Assembly (NCBI GenBank): GCA_023249305.1
Contig: JAHFCU010000003.1
Coordinates: forward strand, 51,975 to 115,974
DNA from: Gemmatimonadota bacterium
Lineage (GTDB): Bacteria; Gemmatimonadota; Gemmatimonadetes; Gemmatimonadales; Gemmatimonadaceae
Direction of reading: 5' to 3'
Length of the DNA stretch: 64,000 nt
Translations under genes and position numbers: made by a program
Shown: in pieces, positions 58,772-64,000 of the stretch
Position numbering within the stretch: position 1 is the stretch's first letter
Layout: each line of letters starts with the position of its first letter
The notes under the pieces: model-generated
Seen by the model: only the letters and a program-made list of their open reading frames with translations
Databases searched by the model: none
Told to the model about the DNA's origin: nothing

Positions 58772-59623
58772 TCATCGGCTGCAGGAGAACCCGCGACTCG
58801 CAAAGCAGAACCGGACGCTGTCCACGCCGCCGAAGGGGTCGCGGGCGATGGCGTACACGACGGCGCCGCTCATGCCCGGGAACGTGGCCGTAAGGCCTGC
58901 CGGCTTGAGCGTAGTCATGGGTTCGAGCGCCTTGCCGTTGAACTCCAGGCCTTCCCACGTCACGGTGACGGAATCGCCGTCGGGGTCAACCGGCTTGTTG
59001 ATTGTCATCTCGTTGATGGCGCCGGTTGGCGCGCTGAACTGACCGTACTGATAGTTGACTTTCGTGATGACGTTGCCGGGAACCTTCGGAGCGTTGTTGA
59101 TACGCCATGCGCCCGCGATGCGCACGAACTGGGCTTGCTTCGGGAACTCCTTCGATATGTCGCACGCGTCGGCCGCAATCGCTTTGCTGCCATGCACCTT
59201 CTCGAGGAGCGGCGTTGGCCCGGAATGCCGCAGCACGTAGGTCGCCTTCACGACCGGCACGCTGTCGCCCTTTGCCTTGCGGAACTCCTTGATCATCCCG
59301 AACGTGATGTCACAGAGCTTGCCGGTCACCCACTCGCGATCGCTGAATGTTAGCCCGAGCGACACGCCGGCCGGAGTCAGCACAGTCGGCTCTTGTGTGC
59401 CGGTGCGAGCGTCGGTTGCGGGTTGCTGGATGAGCCCAAGCCGAACGAGCTCGGCGACTTGCTCGCCGCCGGAGTACCGCCCTACGTAGATGCTCAGGTT
59501 GACCGGCTCTCCCGAACCGATCTGCTCCTTCAGTAACCTCTCGGCGTCCCCCGAACCTAGCGAACCGCACGCGGCGATCATCGTCGCGGACAATGCGGCT
59601 GCGATGCAGCGAATGCGTAGCAC
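58772..59623 (-). CDS. Lipoprotein of unknown function
   Basis: The start is set at the GTG at 59621-59623, with GAGG five bases upstream, giving a lipoprotein signal (LRIRCIAAALSATMIAACGS) and 283 residues. The mature protein has an N-terminal helical part (AERLLKEQIGSGEPVNLSIYVG) and a beta-rich C-terminal half with paired Cys near the end (VRFCFASRGFSCSR). The segment KPVDPDGDSVTVTWEGLEFNG looks like a calcium-binding or cadherin-like strand loop. I do not recognise the family. A hairpin lies immediately upstream of the start. Confidence 0.7.
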   Translation of the reverse strand: MLRIRCIAAALSATMIAACGSLGSGDAERLLKEQIGSGEPVNLSIYVGRYSGGEQVAELVRLGLIQQPATDARTGTQEPTVLTPAGVSLGLTFSDREWVTGKLCDITFGMIKEFRKAKGDSVPVVKATYVLRHSGPTPLLEKVHGSKAIAADACDISKEFPKQAQFVRIAGAWRINNAPKVPGNVITKVNYQYGQFSAPTGAINEMTINKPVDPDGDSVTVTWEGLEFNGKALEPMTTLKPAGLTATFPGMSGAVVYAIARDPFGGVDSVRFCFASRGFSCSR

Positions 59624-59652
59624 AACCACCTCGCGGTGAAAGTGTGGAAGCA

Positions 59653-59686
59653 GGGGCGGCGGCCCCACGGTCTGGGCCGCCGCCCC
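59653..59686 (-). terminator. Long GC hairpin after asnA
   Basis: GGGGCGGCGGCCC (59653-59665) pairs perfectly over 13 bp with GGGCCGCCGCCCC (59674-59686), 16 bp after the asnA stop on the minus strand. No real U-tract follows, so it may terminate with help or protect the RNA end. Confidence 0.6.
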
Positions 59687-59702
59687 GCACGCCATGATGC
59701 GT

Positions 59703-60830
59703 CTACTCGAGCACGTGAATGTTCTTCTTCTCGCAGATCGCGTTCAGTGCCTTGGGCCAGACAGTCACGCTCACCTCGCCAAGATGCGCCTTCTTTAGCA
59801 GGTGCATCACCGTGCGCGACTGCCCGATGCCGCCGCCAATGCTCAGCGGGATCACATCGTTCAAGATCGCTTGATGATACGGCAGCTTCAGGAATTGAAG
59901 TTGCTTGGTGATCTCGAGCTGCTGCTTGAGCGTCTCCTTCGTCACGCGGATCCCCATGGAGCTCAGCTCATGCCGCCGCTTGGTGACGGCGTTCCAGACG
60001 AGGATGTCGCCGTTGAGGCCATGCATCAGGCGCCCATCCGTGCGCGTCTCCGTCGCCCAGTCGTCGTAATCGGCGGCGCGCATCTCGTGCGGATAGCCGT
60101 CCTCGAGCACCCAGCCGATGCCGATGATGAAGACCGCCGGACACTGCTGCAAGATCGCCGTCTCGCGCTGCTTGCGCGGCAGGTCGGGATACATGTCGAG
60201 AATTTCCTCGGCGTGCAGAAAGACCAGTTCATCGGGCAGGTCCGGGTAGCGTGCGGTCCGGAGCTTCGGGAACTCCTTGAGCGCGAACTCCTCGGCCCCC
60301 TTGATCACCTTCCAAATGCCGCGGACGGTTTGCTTGAGGAAGTCGAGATTGCGCATATCGGCCGTGATGCGCTTCTCCCAATCCCACTGGTCCACGTATG
60401 CCGAGTGGTCGTGGTCGAGGAAGTAATCCTTGCGCACCGCGCGCATGTCCGTGACGATGCCCTCGCCGACGGCGCACTCGAATTGCCGAAGCGCCATCCG
60501 CTTCCACTTCGTGGCCGCCTGCACCACCTGGGCATCAATGCGCTTGTCGAGGCCGAGCCCGCACGGGAACTCAATCGGCGTGCGGGAGCCGTCGCGGTCG
60601 AGGTAGTCGTTGACACCACTCTCCGCCGAAACGATCAGCGGGACTTCCACGCGGAAGAGGTTCAGCTCGCGGCAGAGCCCGTCCTCGATGAAGCGTTTGA
60701 CGGCCGTGATGGCGAGCTGGGTGTCCTTGGGCCCCAGCAGCGGTGTGTAGTCGGTGGGGAGAATCTTCTCAACTTCCGGGTAGGTGCTGACGCCCGGTCC
60801 GGCGAGATCGGCCACTTTGTTCGATGCCAT
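59703..60830 (-). CDS. asnA: Aspartate-ammonia ligase
   Basis: The start is at the ATG at 60828-60830 (MASNKVADLAGPG), giving 375 residues. The AsnA fold, related to class II tRNA synthetases, is evident: DTQLAITAVKRFIEDGLCRELNLFRVEVPL, the FECAVGEGIVTDM motif, DHSAYVDQWDWEK, and the C-terminal GGGIGQSRTVMHLL ATP-site motif. It makes asparagine from aspartate, ammonia and ATP. At 375 residues it is longer than the E. coli form (330), with an N-terminal extension. No T-box or other leader structure is visible upstream. Confidence 0.94.
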   Translation of the reverse strand: MASNKVADLAGPGVSTYPEVEKILPTDYTPLLGPKDTQLAITAVKRFIEDGLCRELNLFRVEVPLIVSAESGVNDYLDRDGSRTPIEFPCGLGLDKRIDAQVVQAATKWKRMALRQFECAVGEGIVTDMRAVRKDYFLDHDHSAYVDQWDWEKRITADMRNLDFLKQTVRGIWKVIKGAEEFALKEFPKLRTARYPDLPDELVFLHAEEILDMYPDLPRKQRETAILQQCPAVFIIGIGWVLEDGYPHEMRAADYDDWATETRTDGRLMHGLNGDILVWNAVTKRRHELSSMGIRVTKETLKQQLEITKQLQFLKLPYHQAILNDVIPLSIGGGIGQSRTVMHLLKKAHLGEVSVTVWPKALNAICEKKNIHVLE

Positions 60831-61013
60831 AGGTGCAGTCCTCGCTCGGGCTCGCTGAACTGCCCACAGCGGACGCATGGCGCACCCTGGGGCGGTTCGC
60901 GCGCGCCCTGCGGAAATGGTGCAGGGTGGGAACGCACGAAACTCGCAACGCTAACCTTCGGGGCCGCCTCCGAGTCTACGCCCGCCCTGCGGGGGCGGCA
61001 AGCGACAATACGC
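60831..61013. other. Gap between asnA and the radical SAM gene
   Basis: These 183 bases lie upstream of asnA and downstream of the radical SAM gene on the same strand. A 6-bp GC hairpin (CCGCCC/GGGCGG) is present near 60980, without a U-tract. The asnA promoter must lie here, but I cannot define it. Confidence 0.4.
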
Positions 61014-62108
61014 CTACGCGCGCGTCGGGCGATGCACCGTAATCGGGATGCGGCGCTGGCCGAAGCTGCCGCCGTACACCCCGAAGCGACCGGCGATGTC
61101 CGTACCGCACTGCGAACACTGTCCGAGCGGCGTCACACGGTAGGCGTCAATGCGATACCAATCGCGCTCGATCTGCGCGGCGTAGCAGTTCGGGCACGAC
61201 GTCGTGCCGCCCGCAAGGTCGTGCACGTTGCCCGTGTACACGTAGTGCAGCCCGGCGCGTTGAGCGATGGCGCGCGCTCGGGTCAGCGTGGCGGCGGGCG
61301 TGGGCGGCACGTCCCGCATCTTCCAGTCGGGATGAAACGCCGAGAGATGCAGCGGGGTGTCGCGGCCGAGTTCGCGCACGATCCACTCGCTCATGGCTTC
61401 GAGTTCGGCGTCGGAGTCGTTGTGGCCGGGGATCACGAGCGTCGTGATTTCCACCCAAACGCTGGTCTCACGCTTCAGGTAGACGAGGGTGTCGAGCACC
61501 GGCTGCAGGTGCGCGCCGGTGAGCGTGAAGTAGAAATCCTCCGTGAACGCCTTCAGGTCCACGTTGGCCGCGTCCATCTTCGCGTAGAACTCGCGGCGCG
61601 CCTCGGCGTTGATGTATCCCGCCGTCACGGCGACGGTCTTGAGACCGGCCGCGTGACAGGCATCGGCGGCATCCATCGCATACTCGGCGAAGATCACGGG
61701 GTCGTTGTACGTGAACGCCACGCTTGCACACCCGGCCTTGAGCGCCGTCGCCGCTATTTCGTCCGGCATCGCGCGGTCCACCAGCGTGTCCACTTCGCGG
61801 GACTTCGAGATGTCCCAGTTCTGGCAGAACTTGCAGGCCAGGTTGCAGCCCGCAGTGCCGAATGAAAAGACCGACGTGCCGGGATAGAAATGGTTCAGCG
61901 GCTTCTTCTCGATCGGGTCCACGCAGAATCCCGACGACCGGCCGTACGTGGTGAGCACCATCTCGCCGCTATCCATCTTGCGCACGAAGCAGAGGCCGCG
62001 CTGGCCTTCGTGCAGCTTGCACTCACGAGGACACAGGTCGCATTGCACGCGGCCATCGGACAGCGCATGCCACCATCGGGCTGGGAAACGCGACTCAGGG
62101 CTGATCAT
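61014..62108 (-). CDS. amrS: AmmeMemoRadiSam system radical SAM enzyme
   Basis: This 364-residue protein has a Cys-rich N-terminus (CDLCPRECKLHEGQRGLC), then the radical SAM core with GCNLACKFCQNWDISK (CxxxCxxC), GYINAEARREFY and the ITTLVIPGHNDSDAE segment. A C-terminal CPNC...CSQC zinc-type pair completes the known AmrS layout. Its ATG overlaps the stop of the Memo-AMMECR1 fusion gene by 4 bp. The system occurs in bacteria and archaea and its reaction is unsettled, so I give only the family role: a radical-based modification carried out with the two partner domains. Confidence 0.92.
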   Translation of the reverse strand: MISPESRFPARWWHALSDGRVQCDLCPRECKLHEGQRGLCFVRKMDSGEMVLTTYGRSSGFCVDPIEKKPLNHFYPGTSVFSFGTAGCNLACKFCQNWDISKSREVDTLVDRAMPDEIAATALKAGCASVAFTYNDPVIFAEYAMDAADACHAAGLKTVAVTAGYINAEARREFYAKMDAANVDLKAFTEDFYFTLTGAHLQPVLDTLVYLKRETSVWVEITTLVIPGHNDSDAELEAMSEWIVRELGRDTPLHLSAFHPDWKMRDVPPTPAATLTRARAIAQRAGLHYVYTGNVHDLAGGTTSCPNCYAAQIERDWYRIDAYRVTPLGQCSQCGTDIAGRFGVYGGSFGQRRIPITVHRPTRA

Positions 62109-63463
62109 TCACCGGGCTCTTGCCACTTGCTGACGGTGAAGCGCGACAACTGCACGCCAGGCGCCCAGAAATTGCCGGGTAAGCCGGCCTTCTCCTTCAA
62201 ATGAGCGAGGAAGACCGCCGGCTTCGGCAACTGCTCCCAGACCTGCGGCAGGAAGACACTCCGATAGCGGCCGTATTCGAACACGATCCCATCCACGTTG
62301 GGCCGCATCACCGCGAGCGCCTCGACTTCGTCGCCCACGTCCATCGGTGCGAGCGGCGAGAGCAGCGAGACTTCGATCCGCACGTCGTCGAACTCGCGTG
62401 GCTTCAGCGGGCGAAACCGCGAATCCTGGAACGCGGCGGCGACGGCGTTCTCCCTAACGTCCTCGCCGAGCGAACGCCGCGCCTGAATTGAGCCGATGCA
62501 CCCGCACAGCTTGCCTTTCCGGGTGAGCGTGACGAACGTCGCGCCGGGCTCCGATAGCCAGCTTGGTTCCGTGAGCGTCGGCATTTCGCGGCCCAGTGCT
62601 GCTCCGATCGCCGATCGGGCCACGTTCAGCAGGATTGCGCCCTTGTCCTCGGGCTGCAACTGAGCATCCGTGGTGAGGAACGCGAAGGCCGCGTACCCGA
62701 CCACGCGTTCCGGGTCGCCCGCGGTCTGGCTCGAGTTCCGCACGTCGAGGGCGACGGCGCGAAGGCCGTGCCGCTGGGCGGCTAGGAGCAGGCCGTTGAT
62801 CGGCGTCGCGCCGCACGCTTGCCGATGGCCGATGTGGGCGTTGAGCGCGAGGATCTGCGCCACGGTCTCTCGATCCACCGCGCGGGCTCGCACGTCCGAC
62901 AGATAGTGCGACAGGTCGGAGCTGATGACGATCAGCGTCTCGTCGCCGCCCCAGACCAACTCCAGTACGTCCGCCACCTCGACGGCGCTGGCTTCGCCCA
63001 CCACCAGCGGTAGCAAGGCGAAGTCGCCGAGCACCTGCTGGAGGAATGGCAGCTGCACTTCGAGCGAATGCTCCTGCTCGTGCGCCGCGCCGCTGCGCGA
63101 GACCAGCGGCGATCCGTCGAGTTGTTGCATGCCCTCGATATCAAGCGGTACATCGCCGAGTGGCGTCGCGAACCGGTCAGCGTCGGGCAGCGCGAGGCCG
63201 CGCATGACGACGTAGTGCGCGGGCCCAAGCAGCACGACGCGGCGAATGCGGTCGCGCAACGAATACAACCGGGCATACGCGCTCGCCGCGATCGGCCCCG
63301 AGTAGACGTAGCCCGCGTGCGGCACGATGAGCGCCTTCGGTGCGTGCGCGAGCGTCCCTCCCTCGGGACGCGCGAGCATCTCGGTCAGGGCCTGATTGAG
63401 TACCGCGGGGCGGGCCGGGTAGAAGGTCCCCGCGACGGCAGGAGGTCGGATGGTGGTGGTCAT
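62105..63463 (-). CDS. Fused Memo (AmrB) and AMMECR1 (AmrA) protein
   Basis: The start is at the ATG at 63461-63463 (MTTTIRPPAVAGTFYPARP), giving 452 residues. Residues 1 to about 265 are the Memo-like dioxygenase-fold domain (VPHAGYVYSGPIAASAYA, LLGPAHYV, EHSLEVQLPFLQ, VISSDLSHY, GATPINGLL). Residues about 280-440 are AMMECR1 (TFVTLTRKGKLCGCIGSIQARRSLGEDVRENAVAAAFQDSRF). Memo and AMMECR1 are separate in many genomes; the fusion supports joint action with AmrS, which is translationally coupled downstream. Confidence 0.93.
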   Translation of the reverse strand: MTTTIRPPAVAGTFYPARPAVLNQALTEMLARPEGGTLAHAPKALIVPHAGYVYSGPIAASAYARLYSLRDRIRRVVLLGPAHYVVMRGLALPDADRFATPLGDVPLDIEGMQQLDGSPLVSRSGAAHEQEHSLEVQLPFLQQVLGDFALLPLVVGEASAVEVADVLELVWGGDETLIVISSDLSHYLSDVRARAVDRETVAQILALNAHIGHRQACGATPINGLLLAAQRHGLRAVALDVRNSSQTAGDPERVVGYAAFAFLTTDAQLQPEDKGAILLNVARSAIGAALGREMPTLTEPSWLSEPGATFVTLTRKGKLCGCIGSIQARRSLGEDVRENAVAAAFQDSRFRPLKPREFDDVRIEVSLLSPLAPMDVGDEVEALAVMRPNVDGIVFEYGRYRSVFLPQVWEQLPKPAVFLAHLKEKAGLPGNFWAPGVQLSRFTVSKWQEPGE

Positions 63464-63563
63464 ACGGCATGACCTCGCCGACCAGCGAATCGCATGCTGG
63501 TCGTTGCGGATGGTTCGTCGAATCCCACGCGAATGGGACCGTACTCCCACGGTAGCGAAAGAC

Positions 63564-63593
63564 GGGGCGGCTCGCCATATCCAGAGCCGCCCC
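63564..63593 (-). terminator. Hairpin terminator after the PLP decarboxylase gene
   Basis: GGGGCGGCTC (63564-63573) and GAGCCGCCCC (63584-63593) form a perfect 10-bp stem with a 10-base loop, followed on the minus strand by GTCTTTCG. It lies about 55 bp after the decarboxylase stop and 100 bp before the Memo-AMMECR1 start. Confidence 0.6.
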
Positions 63594-63646
63594 AGACGAA
63601 CAGACCGCGACGGTGCGCGGGCGATGCCGCGCCGCCTTTCCGGCGT

Positions 63647-64000
63647 CTACTGGTTCACGTGGACGATTGTCGAGCCGCCGAATCCGCAGAACCTGGTGGA
63701 TGAGGCGGTGCTATACGCACCGATGTGCTCGGTGTAGAGCAGGTCGCCGATATCCAAGTCACCCGGCAGATCGGCCGCGAGTGTGATCTTGTCGAAGCTG
63801 TCGCACGTCGGCCCGACGACGGCGCAAATCTCGTGCTTGCCGTCCTTGAACGCCGAGAAATTCGGGATCCAGTGATCGTAGACGACGCCCGAAAAGGTGT
63901 GATACACGCCGTCGTTGATGTGGTAAAACACCTTTCCCTCACGCCGCGCCCTGCCGATGATCTCCGTCACGAGCGTGGCCGCGGTGGCGATGATGAAGCG
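63647..64000 (-). CDS. Fold-III PLP decarboxylase (ornithine/lysine decarboxylase-like), 5' part beyond window
   Basis: Only the last ~117 residues are in the window; the frame is still open at 64000. The visible part has VFYHINDGVYHTFSGVVYDHWIP and the signature VVGPTCDSFDKI, which in eukaryotic-type ornithine decarboxylases holds the catalytic Cys (C-D-S-x-D). The C-terminal strand LYTEHIGAYSTAS and FCGFGG follow. The enzyme would make a diamine such as putrescine for polyamine synthesis. Related specificities (lysine, or carboxynorspermidine decarboxylase) cannot be excluded without the rest. Confidence 0.85.
   Translation of the reverse strand, partial: RFIIATAATLVTEIIGRARREGKVFYHINDGVYHTFSGVVYDHWIPNFSAFKDGKHEICAVVGPTCDSFDKITLAADLPGDLDIGDLLYTEHIGAYSTASSTRFCGFGGSTIVHVNQ

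Noticed and set aside
59802..61865. A 687-codon plus-strand open frame spanning asnA and amrS
   Set aside because: It crosses two well-supported minus-strand genes and has shadow-type composition; there is no start signal or motif.

Overview
The window is gene-dense, high-GC bacterial chromosome. The gene content points to a Gemmatimonadota-like aerobe or microaerobe: very large TonB-dependent receptors with an N-terminal carboxypeptidase-regulatory domain, an Asp-box (VPS10/sortilin-like) propeller protein, Gly-rich inserts in envelope proteins, a fused CcoNO oxidase, a cytochrome c-type NO reductase, and secreted M14, M28 and M61 peptidases. The phylum is inferred, not proven. I see no rRNA, tRNA, CRISPR array, transposase or phage gene.

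Layout. 1-6.3 kb: the end of a TonB-like gene faces a minus-strand operon that reads ECF sigma factor, one-helix membrane protein, Spy-like sensor, TolC, membrane fusion protein, FtsX/MacB-type permease. 6.3-12.4 kb: an HD-domain gene, then a second operon with the same front end (ECF sigma, one-helix membrane protein, Spy-like sensor) that leads into a 1298-residue TonB-dependent receptor with its own Spy-like C-terminus. 12.7-16 kb: a large Asp-box propeller protein. 16-30 kb, all minus strand: a low-oxygen and nitric oxide respiration block. It holds two cupins, a class II cytochrome c lipoprotein, NorB, a two-heme NorC, and a complete cbb3 oxidase set with its maturation genes (ccoNO fusion, ccoQ, one-heme ccoP, ccoG, ccoH, a SafE-like protein, ccoI, and a 55-residue ccoS), followed by a second P1B-type ATPase. 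30-45.5 kb: mixed housekeeping and secreted functions (cyclophilin, TonB-like lipoprotein, endonuclease III, M28/M61/M14 peptidases, HEAT-repeat protein, amidohydrolase, EAL phosphodiesterase) plus a decayed alpha/beta-hydrolase fragment.

45.7-57.5 kb, plus strand: a tightly overlapping run of ten genes under a strong-looking promoter. They encode a LacI-type regulator, an unusual ketosynthase-III-like protein, a long-chain-type acyl-CoA ligase, a small membrane protein, a sodium:solute symporter, a PhaJ-like (R)-enoyl-CoA hydratase, a TonB-dependent receptor, a secreted PHB-depolymerase-family esterase, a second acyl-CoA ligase and a DUF2378/V4R-like protein. I read this as a candidate scavenging operon for polyhydroxyalkanoates or (R)-3-hydroxyacids. 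A convergent acyl-CoA dehydrogenase lies just beyond it.

58.7-64 kb: a lipoprotein of unknown role, AsnA, the AmmeMemoRadiSam pair (radical SAM enzyme plus fused Memo-AMMECR1) and the C-terminal part of a fold-III PLP amino acid decarboxylase cut by the window edge.

The two signals I consider most worth following are (1) the duplicated sigma / membrane protein / Spy-like sensor modules, in which both sensors and the receptor C-terminus carry the same pair of LTxxQ motifs, and (2) the putative PHA-scavenging operon with its non-canonical ketosynthase.
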